A DNA stretch of 64,000 nucleotides. Origin: an uncultured Limosilactobacillus sp. GTDB lineage: Bacteria; Bacillota; Bacilli; Lactobacillales; Lactobacillaceae. Numbering within the stretch: position 1 is the stretch's first letter; every line of letters starts with the position of its first letter. Location: positions 186,001 through 250,000 of the forward strand of contig NZ_CAKPYE010000002.1 in assembly GCF_934202705.1 (NCBI RefSeq). Reading direction: 5' to 3'. The position numbers and the translations under genes were made by a program. This document shows positions 43,590 through 52,572 of the stretch, in pieces. The notes under the pieces are model-generated. The model was given only the letters and a program-made list of their open reading frames with translations. It searched no databases and was not told the origin of the DNA.

Positions 43590-44075
43590 ATGGATAAAGT
43601 TAGCGTTGTGATGGGTAGTAAATCAGACTGGCCAACGGTTAAAGAAGCATGTTTAATCTTGGATCAATTCTGGGTTGACTATGATAAACAAGTTATTTCA
43701 GCACATCGAATGCCTAATGAAATGTTCGACTTTGCACAAAATACAGTTAAAAATGGTACGAAGGTGATCATTGCTTGTGCAGGAGGAGCGGCTCACTTGC
43801 CGGGGATGATTGCTGCCAATACGCCACTGCCAGTAATTGGAATTCCGGGTCAAACGAAAGCGTTAGGTGGCATGGACTCACTGTTATCGATTGTCCAGAT
43901 GCCCGCGGGAATTCCAGTGGCCACCACGGCGATTGGCAAAGCGGGGGCTAAAAACGCAGCTCTGCTCGCTCTCCAGATTTTGGGGATTACCAATCCACAG
44001 ATTCAACAACAAATTATTAATTATCGACAACGGATGCATGATGAAGCAAAAGAAAGCGGGAATCATCTTGACTAA
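43590..44075 (+). CDS. purE: N5-carboxyaminoimidazole ribonucleotide mutase
   Basis: A 161-residue class I PurE. MGSKSDWPTV near the N-terminus binds the phosphoribosyl group; SAHRMPNEM and GGMDSLLSIVQMP are typical. It converts N5-CAIR, the PurK product, into CAIR. AAGGAGG precedes the ATG. It overlaps purK by 8 nt. Confidence 0.96.
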   Translation: MDKVSVVMGSKSDWPTVKEACLILDQFWVDYDKQVISAHRMPNEMFDFAQNTVKNGTKVIIACAGGAAHLPGMIAANTPLPVIGIPGQTKALGGMDSLLSIVQMPAGIPVATTAIGKAGAKNAALLALQILGITNPQIQQQIINYRQRMHDEAKESGNHLD

Positions 44076-45192
44076 CTTTATTCAACCAGGATCAACGATT
44101 GGGATTATTGGTGGTGGTCAATTAGGTCAAATGCTGGCTTTGGACGCTAAGCAAACGGGGATGAAGGTTGTGATTTTGGATCCAACGCCGCATTGTCCGG
44201 CTGGTCAGGTGGCTGATGAACAAATTGTTGCACCATATGAAGATCTTTCGGCAATTCAAGAGTTAGCACAACGGGCGGATGTGTTAACTTATGAATTTGA
44301 AAATGTTGATTTACAGGCGTTAGAAGATGTTACGGACTGTTCGTACATTCCTCAAGGAACTCAGCTGCTTTATATCACGAAAGATCGGGTCCGTGAGAAG
44401 ATGTTTTTGAACCATGCGGGATTGCAAACGGCACCATTCCGTGCAGTGCATAATCGTCAAGAATTAGCTAATGCAGTGGAGATAATTGGCTATCCAAGTG
44501 TTTTGAAAACCTGTGAAGGCGGATATGATGGACATGGTCAGGTTGTTTTACATCAGTCAGCTGATTTAGCAAAGTGTACGAAAATTTTAAAAACCCACAA
44601 TTGTATTTTAGAAGGCTGGGTGCCATTTAAGATGGAGTGTTCAGTGATGGTGGCGCGGAATGAACGTGGTGAGATTACGACTTTTCCTGTTGCAGAAAAT
44701 ATTCACCATCATGAAATTTTACATTTGAGTATCGTTCCTGCACGAATTAGTGCTCACCTTCAAGGGGTGGCGGAAAAAATGGCTGTTCAAATCGCCGAAG
44801 CAATTCATTTGCGGGGAATCCTCGGGGTAGAAATGTTTATTGGTAACGATGATCAGATTTATATTAATGAGTTAGCCCCGCGACCGCATAATTCGGGCCA
44901 TTATTCGATCGAAGCATGTAATTTTTCTCAATTTGCCATCCATAATCGGGCAATCTGTAACTGGCCATTACCGAAAATTCAGCTACTGAAGCCGGTGGTA
45001 ATGGTCAATGTTTTAGGACAGCACGTGGCCAAAGTACGTCAACAGATGACTCAACATCCAACTTGGCATTTTCATGACTACGGTAAGGCTGAAGTACGTC
45101 ATAATCGTAAAATGGGTCATGTGACAATTTTAACTGACGATTTCGCTCAGACGCTACATGAAATTGAATCGAGTGGAATTTGGCAGAAATAG
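44068..45192 (+). CDS. purK: N5-carboxyaminoimidazole ribonucleotide synthase
   Basis: A 374-residue ATP-grasp enzyme making N5-CAIR from AIR, bicarbonate and ATP. GIIGGGQLGQML lies near the N-terminus, CEGGYDGHGQ in the ATP-grasp core and NELAPRPHNSGHYSIEA near residue 269. The start is probably TTG 44068, inside the end of purE, giving the usual MTNFI..PGSTIGI beginning; ATG 44038 or 44041 are alternatives with weaker signals. Confidence 0.93.
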   Translation: MTNFIQPGSTIGIIGGGQLGQMLALDAKQTGMKVVILDPTPHCPAGQVADEQIVAPYEDLSAIQELAQRADVLTYEFENVDLQALEDVTDCSYIPQGTQLLYITKDRVREKMFLNHAGLQTAPFRAVHNRQELANAVEIIGYPSVLKTCEGGYDGHGQVVLHQSADLAKCTKILKTHNCILEGWVPFKMECSVMVARNERGEITTFPVAENIHHHEILHLSIVPARISAHLQGVAEKMAVQIAEAIHLRGILGVEMFIGNDDQIYINELAPRPHNSGHYSIEACNFSQFAIHNRAICNWPLPKIQLLKPVVMVNVLGQHVAKVRQQMTQHPTWHFHDYGKAEVRHNRKMGHVTILTDDFAQTLHEIESSGIWQK

Positions 45193-45257
45193 TTGCCACA
45201 AATAATCTAATTCAGTATAAAATGGTAGTATTGAGAAAAAAGAAAGGATTTTAACCC

Positions 45258-46553
45258 ATGATTGATCGTTATACTAGTCCAGAAATGAAACATATTTGGA
45301 GCGACCAAACCAAGTACCAATGTTGGTTGGAAGTTGAAATTGCTGCTGATGAAGCCTGGAGTAAACTTGGCCATATTCCGGCGGCGGACGTTGAAAAGAT
45401 TAAGCAAAATGCGAAGTTTACTGTTGATGGGATTAATGAGATTGAAGCAGTCACTCACCATGATGTGATTGCCTTTACACGAGATGTTTCTAAATCACTC
45501 GGTCCAGAACGGAAGTGGGTTCATTACGGAATGACGAGTACAGATGTCGTCGATACGGCACAAGGCTACCGTCTGAAGAAGGCCAATGATTTATTACGAC
45601 AAGACATTGATGACTTTATGCAAGTGCTCAAAGAAATGGCCGAAAAATATAAGTACACGGTTTGTATGGGCCGGACCCATGGTGTTCATGCTGAACCGAC
45701 AACGTTTGGTTTGAAAGCTGCGCGTTGGTATTCTGAAATGAAGCGGAATCGTCGGCGCTTTGATGAAGCTGCGAAGGGAGTTGAAGCTGGTAAAATTTCG
45801 GGTGCCGTGGGGACGTTTGCTGAAATTGATCCCTTTGTGGAAGAATATGTCTGCAAGAAGCTGGGCATTCGACCGCAAGAAATTTCAACCCAAGTTTTAC
45901 CACGCGATTTGCATGCCGCTTACGTTGCAGCGATCGCGCTGGTGGGGACGAGCCTAGAAGAAATGGCGACAGAAATTCGCTCTTTACAACGGACTGAAAT
46001 TCATGAAGTGGAAGAACACTTTGCCAAGGGTCAGAAGGGCTCCTCAGCAATGCCACATAAGCGGAACCCAATTGGTTCGGAAAATATTTGCGGCTGTGCA
46101 CGGATGCTACGTGGCTACATGGTTCCGGCTTACGAAGATGTGCCGTTATGGCATGAACGTGATATTTCCCACTCAAGTGCAGAACGGATGATTTTGCCAG
46201 ATGCCACTTCATTACTTGATTACATGTTAAAGCGGTTTGGCCGGATTTTGAAGAATCTTGATGTTTTCCCTGAAACAATGAAAAAGAATATGGATAAGAC
46301 GCTGGGGTTAATTTATTCTGGAAGAGTTCTTTTAAAGTTAGTTAATTCCGGAATGACCCGCGAGGCTGCGTATGATTTGATTCAACCTTACACTGCCAAG
46401 TGTTGGGCTGAGCAAATTCCATTTCGACCGTTACTTGAAGCAGATCCAACGATTCAAAAACAATTGACGGCGGCGGATCTTGATGATGCCTTTGATTATC
46501 ATTGGCATCTTCGTCACGTTGATGATATTTACAAACGCATTGGTTTAGATTAG
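45258..46553 (+). CDS. purB: Adenylosuccinate lyase
   Basis: A 431-residue fumarase/aspartase-superfamily enzyme. It acts twice in purine synthesis, splitting SAICAR and adenylosuccinate. The signature SSAMPHKRNPIGSEN lies near residue 262, with TSTDVVDTA and GRTHGVHAEPTTFG before it. AGAAAGG precedes the ATG. No PurR box is seen in the 65-nt gap, so it probably depends on the purEK transcript. Confidence 0.96.
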   Translation: MIDRYTSPEMKHIWSDQTKYQCWLEVEIAADEAWSKLGHIPAADVEKIKQNAKFTVDGINEIEAVTHHDVIAFTRDVSKSLGPERKWVHYGMTSTDVVDTAQGYRLKKANDLLRQDIDDFMQVLKEMAEKYKYTVCMGRTHGVHAEPTTFGLKAARWYSEMKRNRRRFDEAAKGVEAGKISGAVGTFAEIDPFVEEYVCKKLGIRPQEISTQVLPRDLHAAYVAAIALVGTSLEEMATEIRSLQRTEIHEVEEHFAKGQKGSSAMPHKRNPIGSENICGCARMLRGYMVPAYEDVPLWHERDISHSSAERMILPDATSLLDYMLKRFGRILKNLDVFPETMKKNMDKTLGLIYSGRVLLKLVNSGMTREAAYDLIQPYTAKCWAEQIPFRPLLEADPTIQKQLTAADLDDAFDYHWHLRHVDDIYKRIGLD

Positions 46554-46554
46554 T

Positions 46555-46587
46555 AATAAAAGGTTCAGCTCTGCTGGACCTTTTATT
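46555..46587 (+). terminator. Intrinsic terminator after purB
   Basis: AATAAAAGG.CAGC and GCTG.CCTTTTATT arms with a three-base loop. Confidence 0.8.
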
Positions 46588-46657
46588 ACTTCACAATGAT
46601 TTGCGGTTAGAACCAGCCTGCTTCATAATGAAATTAAGAGAAAGGCGGGTGAACAAA

Positions 46658-48469
46658 ATGAAAAGTAATCGCCAAAAATTAATGGTCCTTTGTGGGATTG
46701 CACTGTTGGCGGCAATTTGTCAATGGGGATTTCGTGCACCAATCTGGGCACAGGTAATTAATAGTATTGCTGGTGGCTGGATGGCGTTGTTGATGTTCAT
46801 TGATATGATTAAGAAACTCCGCTCTGGGGATTATGGTGTTGACTTGTTAGCGATCACTGCGATTGTGGCGACGCTGGCTGTTGGTGAATATTGGGCTGCC
46901 ATGGTGATTTTGCTAATGCTGATTGGTGGTGATGCATTAGAAGATTATGCCAACCAGAAAGCGCATAGCGAGTTGAGCACGTTGTTAGATAAGACGCCAC
47001 GGACTGCTAACCAATTGATTGATGGTATACCAGTGGCGGTGGACGTTAATGAACTTAAAGTTGGTGACCAGGTGATCATTAAACCAGGAGAACAGGTTCC
47101 GGTTGATGGAATCGTTATTGAAGGGATTAGTGATGTTAATGAAGCAACATTAACTGGCGAATCATTACCGATCACTAAGCATCCTGGTGAAGAAATACTA
47201 TCTGGTTCAGTTAATGGTGATGGTAGGATAACGATGAAAGTACAACGATGCGCAGCGGATAGCCAGTACCAACAGTTAGTGGCCTTGATTCAGCAAGCGG
47301 ATCAACAACCCGCCCGGTTTGTTCGCTTAGCTGACCGCTATGCATTACCATTTACCATTGTTTCATATGTTATTGCCGGGTTAGCATGGTGGATTGCTAA
47401 AGATCCCGTTCGCTTTGCTCAAGTTTTGGTGGTTGCCTCACCGTGTCCGTTAATTTTAGCGGCACCAGTAGCGTTTGTTTCAGGTATGAGTCGAAGTTCA
47501 ACTAACGGGATTGTGGTCAAGACTGGGGATGTCATTGAAAAACTAGCCACCATTCGTGCTGCGGCGTTTGATAAGACTGGGACCCTAACTCATGGTAATT
47601 TGAGTGTTAGTGAGGTAGTGCCGAGTGGCAACGTTTCTGCGGATCAATTGTTACAGTTCACAGCAAGTGCAGAACAGGATTCAAATCATGTCTTAGCACA
47701 GTCGGTAGTCCAGACTGCTCATCAACAGGGACTGCCACTACTCCAACCAACGTCAATGCATGAAACGACTGCGCAAGGAGTCGCTGCAGTTATCCAAGGT
47801 CGGAGTATTAAAGTCGGGAGACGAACGTTTGTCGATTCTGGTCAGCAGATTCAGCCAGCTAACGTTACCGCAATTTATGTTACGGTTGATCACCAATACT
47901 GGGGCCATGTTGAATTTCAGGACCAGTTACGGAGCGAGACTCCTGAAGTTATTGCCCAACTTCGTGCTCGTGGTGTCAAAACGATTATGATGTTAACCGG
48001 TGATCAAGGACGGATTGCAGGACAGATCGCAAAAAAGTCTGGAATCACCAAGGTCTTTGCCGGGTTGCTACCTGAACAAAAGGTGGCCAACCTGCAAAAA
48101 TTACCGCCTGAAGATCGACCAATCATGATGGTTGGGGACGGAGTTAATGATGCGCCGGTGTTGAAAGTAGCAGATGTTGGTGTTGCAATGGGTGCTCGCG
48201 GATCAACAGCAGCTAGTGAATCAGCAGATGTTGTCATTCTGGCGGATGATTTGCGAAAAGTGGCGAATGCGGTGATTATTGCTCAGGACACCTTACAAAT
48301 TGCTAAACATGCCGTTTGGATTGGCATCGCGGTCTGCGTTGTTTTAATGTTAATTTGTAGTACCGGAGTGGTGCCGACGATTATCGGGGCGCTGTTGCAA
48401 GAAGTCGTCGATACCGTTTGTATCTTATGGGGGCTGCGTGCACGAAAGGACTTGCAGAATTTAATCTAA
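46658..48469 (+). CDS. Heavy-metal translocating P-type ATPase
   Basis: A 603-residue P1B-type ATPase. TGES, phosphorylation motif DKTGT with Asp305, and GDGVNDAP are intact. The membrane metal motif is SPCP rather than CPC. There is no N-terminal metal-binding domain. The last helix region reads LLQEVVDTV, where many relatives have HE. SPC-type members export cobalt, iron(II) or related metals; the substrate here is open. ATG 46658 follows AAAGGCGGG. It interrupts the purine genes. Confidence 0.9.
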   Translation: MKSNRQKLMVLCGIALLAAICQWGFRAPIWAQVINSIAGGWMALLMFIDMIKKLRSGDYGVDLLAITAIVATLAVGEYWAAMVILLMLIGGDALEDYANQKAHSELSTLLDKTPRTANQLIDGIPVAVDVNELKVGDQVIIKPGEQVPVDGIVIEGISDVNEATLTGESLPITKHPGEEILSGSVNGDGRITMKVQRCAADSQYQQLVALIQQADQQPARFVRLADRYALPFTIVSYVIAGLAWWIAKDPVRFAQVLVVASPCPLILAAPVAFVSGMSRSSTNGIVVKTGDVIEKLATIRAAAFDKTGTLTHGNLSVSEVVPSGNVSADQLLQFTASAEQDSNHVLAQSVVQTAHQQGLPLLQPTSMHETTAQGVAAVIQGRSIKVGRRTFVDSGQQIQPANVTAIYVTVDHQYWGHVEFQDQLRSETPEVIAQLRARGVKTIMMLTGDQGRIAGQIAKKSGITKVFAGLLPEQKVANLQKLPPEDRPIMMVGDGVNDAPVLKVADVGVAMGARGSTAASESADVVILADDLRKVANAVIIAQDTLQIAKHAVWIGIAVCVVLMLICSTGVVPTIIGALLQEVVDTVCILWGLRARKDLQNLI

Positions 48470-48478
48470 CCATGTTGA

Positions 48479-48517
48479 CCAACTAGCGGGTGAACAATCC
48501 CCTGCTAGTTGGTTTTT
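48479..48517 (+). terminator. Intrinsic terminator after the P-type ATPase
   Basis: CCAACTAGCGGG and CCTGCTAGTTGG arms (one wobble pair) followed by T5. Confidence 0.9.
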
Positions 48518-48541
48518 ATTACAATTTTTTATAGTGAATAC

Positions 48542-48575
48542 CGAACAATAAAATAGCAAAGATGACAAAAGTTTG
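48542..48575. promoter_or_regulatory. Upstream paired PurR box of the purC operon (one weak half)
   Basis: CGAAC (48542-48546, within ACCGAACAAT, the classic PurBox), 24 nt, GTTTG (48571-48575). Same geometry as the main operator but with one mismatch in the second half. It overlaps the region just ahead of a TTGACA (48584-48589). Confidence 0.6.
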
Positions 48576-48627
48576 GAAATATATTGACAGATCGTCAAAG
48601 GATTGATATGCTCATGATGTCTAATAA

Positions 48628-48661
48628 CGAACTTTAATTTAATTACTAAATATAAAGTTCG
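48628..48661. promoter_or_regulatory. Main paired PurR box of the purC operon
   Basis: CGAAC (48628-48632), 24 nt, GTTCG (48657-48661): a perfect inverted pair, 29 nt ahead of purC. A TTGACA-17-TATGCT promoter candidate (48584-48612) lies just upstream. Confidence 0.82.
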
Positions 48662-48690
48662 TGTTTTATTAAAAAGGAGCGATATGCATC

Positions 48691-49416
48691 ATGGGGAAAC
48701 TACTATATTCTGGTAAAGCTAAACAAATGTGGTCTACTGATGACCCAGACCGCTTACGAGTGGTCTACCTTGATCAAGCAACAATGTTGAACGGTAAGCG
48801 CAAGGATCATTTTGCGGGGAAAGGAACCGCTGCTAATGACATTTCAACATTAGTTTTTAAATATTTAAGCCAACATGGGATTCCAACACACTTTGTGAAT
48901 CGTCTTTCACCCACGGAAGAGTTAGTGAAGAAGTGCAAGATGATCCGTTTGGAATTCGTGACGCGCAATATTGTGGCGGGCCATTTTGCTTCGCGGTTCG
49001 GACTAACTGAAGGCACCCCACTAGCCCAACCGGTTGAAGAAACTTTTTATAAGAGTGATGAATTAGATGACCCATTCGCTAATGAATCAGATGCAATTGC
49101 TCTTCACGCTTGTACAGCAGAAGAATATCGCCAATGCTGGGCATTAGCACGACGTTGTAATGTTTTACTAACGGCGCTTTTTGCTCAGGCCGGCATGAAA
49201 TTGGTGGATTTCAAATTGGAATTCGGTAAATTAACTGACGGTACGTTAGTATTAGCTGATGAATTTTCGCCAGACAACTGCCGGTTATGGGATCGACAAA
49301 CAAATGCCCATATGGATAAAGATGTCTTTCGCAAAAATCTGGCTGATATTACTACTACTTATGATGAAGTTTACAATCGCTTGGTTAAGACCGTGACGGA
49401 GGAAAAAGATGATTAA
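48691..49416 (+). CDS. purC: Phosphoribosylaminoimidazole-succinocarboxamide synthase
   Basis: A 241-residue enzyme that joins CAIR and aspartate to SAICAR with ATP. The N-terminal YSGKAKQ and the later KLVDFKLEFGK and LADEFSPDNCRLWD segments identify it. AAGGAG precedes the ATG. It is the first gene of the nine-gene run purCSQLFMNHD, all on one strand with overlaps or gaps below 25 nt. Two PurR-type operators precede it. Confidence 0.96.
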   Translation: MGKLLYSGKAKQMWSTDDPDRLRVVYLDQATMLNGKRKDHFAGKGTAANDISTLVFKYLSQHGIPTHFVNRLSPTEELVKKCKMIRLEFVTRNIVAGHFASRFGLTEGTPLAQPVEETFYKSDELDDPFANESDAIALHACTAEEYRQCWALARRCNVLLTALFAQAGMKLVDFKLEFGKLTDGTLVLADEFSPDNCRLWDRQTNAHMDKDVFRKNLADITTTYDEVYNRLVKTVTEEKDD

Positions 49417-49654
49417 AGTTCGGGTTTTTGTGAATTATAAGCAATCAGTATTTGATCCGCAGGGTGACACGATTACGAAAACTGTTCACACAATTGGTCA
49501 TTCAGAGGTCGCCTCGATTCAGGTCGGTAAATTCTTTGATCTGCAGTTAAAGACAACCGCCGACCACGTAGATGCCATTGTTAAGGATATTGCAACTAAT
49601 TTATTAGTAAACTTTAATATGGAAACTTATACTTACCAATTGCTGGAGGACTAA
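49409..49654 (+). CDS. purS: Phosphoribosylformylglycinamidine synthase subunit PurS
   Basis: An 81-residue protein bridging PurQ and PurL in the FGAM synthase complex. The VRVFVNYKQSVFDPQGDTI start and QVGKFFDL are typical. The ATG follows GGAGG and overlaps purC by 8 nt. Confidence 0.95.
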   Translation: MIKVRVFVNYKQSVFDPQGDTITKTVHTIGHSEVASIQVGKFFDLQLKTTADHVDAIVKDIATNLLVNFNMETYTYQLLED

Positions 49655-49656
49655 TT

Positions 49657-50331
49657 ATGAAGATCGCAGTAGTTGTTTTTCCCGGTTCCAATTGTGATGT
49701 TGACATCTATGAAGCTTTGGCGAGCGTTTGTGGGGCAAACGTTGAGTATGTTTCACACCGTGAAAAGAGTTTAGCTGGCTTTGATGCAGTGATGCTTCCT
49801 GGTGGGTTTTCATATGGTGACTACCTACGGGCTGGAGCACTAGCCCGGTTTACCAATATTATGCCGGCCATTATCAAAATGGCTAAGGAAGGGAAGGCGG
49901 TTTTTGGGACTTGCAATGGATTTCAAATTTTAACGGAAGTGGGTCTCCTTCCTGGAGCGTTGAAACATAATAATTGCCAAAAATTCATTTGTAAAACGGT
50001 CCCGCTTGAGGTGGTTAATAATCAAACACTCTTCACAAGTGAGTATGGGGTCCATGAACGAATCAATTTACCGATTGCCCACGCTGATGGGTGTTACGTG
50101 GCTAGCCAAGCAACGTTAGATCAGCTTGAACAAAATCATCAAGTTGTCTTTCGGTATGCAAAAGAAAACCCCAACGGTTCTCTGAGAAATATTGCTGGGA
50201 TTACGAATCAACGAGGCAATGTTCTCGGGATGATGCCCCATCCAGAACGGGCAGTAGAAACCATTTTAGAAAATACGGATGGCTTACGACTGTTTAAGTC
50301 ATTGTTAGCAAACGGCACCGTAAGAGCATAG
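49657..50331 (+). CDS. purQ: Phosphoribosylformylglycinamidine synthase subunit PurQ
   Basis: A 224-residue class I glutamine amidotransferase that supplies ammonia to PurL. The nucleophile Cys is in GTCNGFQIL near residue 87, and the catalytic His/Glu lie in MMPHPERAVE near residue 192. CTGGAGG precedes the ATG, two nt after purS. Confidence 0.96.
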   Translation: MKIAVVVFPGSNCDVDIYEALASVCGANVEYVSHREKSLAGFDAVMLPGGFSYGDYLRAGALARFTNIMPAIIKMAKEGKAVFGTCNGFQILTEVGLLPGALKHNNCQKFICKTVPLEVVNNQTLFTSEYGVHERINLPIAHADGCYVASQATLDQLEQNHQVVFRYAKENPNGSLRNIAGITNQRGNVLGMMPHPERAVETILENTDGLRLFKSLLANGTVRA

Positions 50332-50343
50332 TGAGGGAAAAAC

Positions 50344-52572
50344 ATGAAGCAAGCAATGACACCAGAGGAAATCAAAGAACAAAAACCATACCTTGATTGG
50401 AGCCTAACGGAAAAGGAATATAACTACATTGCCGACCAACTATTAGGTCGTCTACCAAACTTTACAGAAACGGGCCTCTTTTCTGCAATGTGGAGTGAAC
50501 ATTGTTCATACAAAAAATCTAAACCGATCCTCCGTCTATTTCCAAACCGTAATGAACGAGTGCTCCAGGGTCCCGGCGAAGGGGCTGGGGTAGTTGACAT
50601 TGATGATGGCCAGGCCGTTGTTTTTAAAGCCGAAAGCCATAACCACCCAACGACTGTTGAACCATACCAGGGTGCCGCGACGGGTGTTGGTGGTATCCTC
50701 CGGGATATCTTTAGTATGGGCGCACGGCCGATTGCGTCATTGGATTCACTCCATTTTGGTGAGTTAACTGATCCGCAAATGCGGATGAAAGTTGCCCAAA
50801 CGGTTAAGGGAATTGGTGATTACGGAAACTGCATGGGGATCCCAACGGTGGCTGGCGAAACGACCTTTGACCCGTGTTATCAAGGTAATCTGCTTTGTAA
50901 TGCCATGAGCGTTGGGTTAATGGACCAGAAGGATCTTCAACAGGGAAAGGCTGCGGGAATCGGTAACGCAGTGATGTACGTGGGGGCGAAAACTGGTCGT
51001 GATGGCATCCACGGGGCGACGTTTGCGTCAGCTGACTTCTCTGATGAAAATGCCACGCAACGGTCAGCAGTTCAAGTTGGGGATCCATTTATGGAAAAAC
51101 TGCTGATGGAAGCGTGTCTGGAATTAATTCAACAACATGCTGATTGGTTAGTGGGCATCCAGGATATGGGTGCTGCTGGAATTGTTTCATCGAGCGCTGA
51201 AATGGCGAGTGAAGGGCATAGCGGAATGCAACTGAATCTTGATCGGGTACCACAACGTGAAACGGGAATGTCGGCATATGAAATCATGTTGAGTGAATCA
51301 CAAGAACGGATGCTCCTTTGTGTCGTAAAGGGCCATGAAGATGACGTGAAACAGATTTTTGATCGTTATGATTTGGATGCGATTACAATTGGTCGGATTA
51401 CCGAGGGCCATGATTATGTTTTGGAACATGATGGTGAAGAAGTTTGTCACATTCCAGTTGCTAGCCTGACGGATGATGTTCTGGAACAACCAAGTGCGGA
51501 ACGGAAACCTGCTCGCCTTCAAACTACTCATAAGCTTCCTCAGTGGCAACCGGTAATTAATCATCCAGGACAAATCTTACGCCGGTTGCTTCAGCAGTCA
51601 ACGATTGCCAGTGATGAAGTATTAACTCAGCAGTATGATACTCAGGTCCGAACTTCAACCGTTGCTGGTCCGGGCAGTGATGCTGGAGTGATTCGAATCC
51701 GTGGCTATCACAAAGGATTAGCCATGACAACCGATGGCAACGGACGGTTTGTTTATCTGGATCCAGAAATTGGCGGTCAAATGGCGGTGGCAGAAGCTTA
51801 CTTAAATATTATTGCGAGTGGTGCAGAGCCATTAGCAATCACTGATTGTTTAAATTATGGCGACCCCAATGACCCAGAAATTTTTTGGGAACTCCACCAC
51901 TCAGTCCAAGGGATGGCAGATGCTTGTCGAATCTTTAATACGCCGGTGATTTCAGGAAATGTTTCCTTGTATAACGAGAATAACGGTCGACCAATTTATC
52001 CAACACCGATGGTGGGGATGGTTGGTTTAATCAAAAATTTTGATCATGTGATTCCGTCGTTTGCCAAACAAGCCGGAGATGCTGTGTACATTATTGGTAA
52101 AACTGGTGATGATTATGCTGGTTCAGAATTGCAAAAAATGTTAACGAACAAGATTTCTGGGACGCTACGACAAGTTAACTTACATCGTATTCGGGCATAT
52201 GCAGAAAGTTTGCATTCAGCAATGGTTGCCGGGTTTGTGACCGCCGCCCATGATGTCAGTGAAGGCGGTCTTGGAGTCGCACTGGCTGAAATGCTGTTTG
52301 CTGGTGAAACTGGGATGGAGCTAGACCTTCGCCAATTTACTGCTGCCCAATTCTTTAGTGAAACTGCTGGTCGGGTCATTGCGACCGTGCCAGCAAGCAT
52401 GAGCAAAGATTTTGAGCAGGTGCTCGGTGTGGATGCCAAACAAGTTGGAACAGTCACAAACACTCACTGGTTAGAAGTTCATTTAAGAGATGCAGAATTG
52501 AATGAGAATCTGGCAGAACTGCATCAACTGGATAAGGAGGCGCTCTCGTGTCAGCTGAAGTTAAAGGATTAA
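50344..52572 (+). CDS. purL: Phosphoribosylformylglycinamidine synthase subunit PurL
   Basis: A 742-residue small-type PurL, the ATP-using subunit of FGAM synthase, partner of PurS and PurQ. It contains MWSEHCSYK, ESHNHPTTVEPYQGAATGVGG and AAHDVSEGGLGVALAEM. Full length for the three-subunit form. Its end overlaps purF by 25 nt. Confidence 0.97.
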   Translation: MKQAMTPEEIKEQKPYLDWSLTEKEYNYIADQLLGRLPNFTETGLFSAMWSEHCSYKKSKPILRLFPNRNERVLQGPGEGAGVVDIDDGQAVVFKAESHNHPTTVEPYQGAATGVGGILRDIFSMGARPIASLDSLHFGELTDPQMRMKVAQTVKGIGDYGNCMGIPTVAGETTFDPCYQGNLLCNAMSVGLMDQKDLQQGKAAGIGNAVMYVGAKTGRDGIHGATFASADFSDENATQRSAVQVGDPFMEKLLMEACLELIQQHADWLVGIQDMGAAGIVSSSAEMASEGHSGMQLNLDRVPQRETGMSAYEIMLSESQERMLLCVVKGHEDDVKQIFDRYDLDAITIGRITEGHDYVLEHDGEEVCHIPVASLTDDVLEQPSAERKPARLQTTHKLPQWQPVINHPGQILRRLLQQSTIASDEVLTQQYDTQVRTSTVAGPGSDAGVIRIRGYHKGLAMTTDGNGRFVYLDPEIGGQMAVAEAYLNIIASGAEPLAITDCLNYGDPNDPEIFWELHHSVQGMADACRIFNTPVISGNVSLYNENNGRPIYPTPMVGMVGLIKNFDHVIPSFAKQAGDAVYIIGKTGDDYAGSELQKMLTNKISGTLRQVNLHRIRAYAESLHSAMVAGFVTAAHDVSEGGLGVALAEMLFAGETGMELDLRQFTAAQFFSETAGRVIATVPASMSKDFEQVLGVDAKQVGTVTNTHWLEVHLRDAELNENLAELHQLDKEALSCQLKLKD

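Noticed and set aside
45628..46278. 216-codon reverse-strand open frame inside purB
   Set aside because: Shadow of purB on the opposite strand with no homology-like motifs; same for the other long antisense frames in serS, ychF, purL and fhs.
49748..49768. TGTTTCACACCGTGAAAAG inside purQ as a parS site
   Set aside because: The two halves are separated by extra bases and the second half is imperfect; it lies within a conserved coding region.
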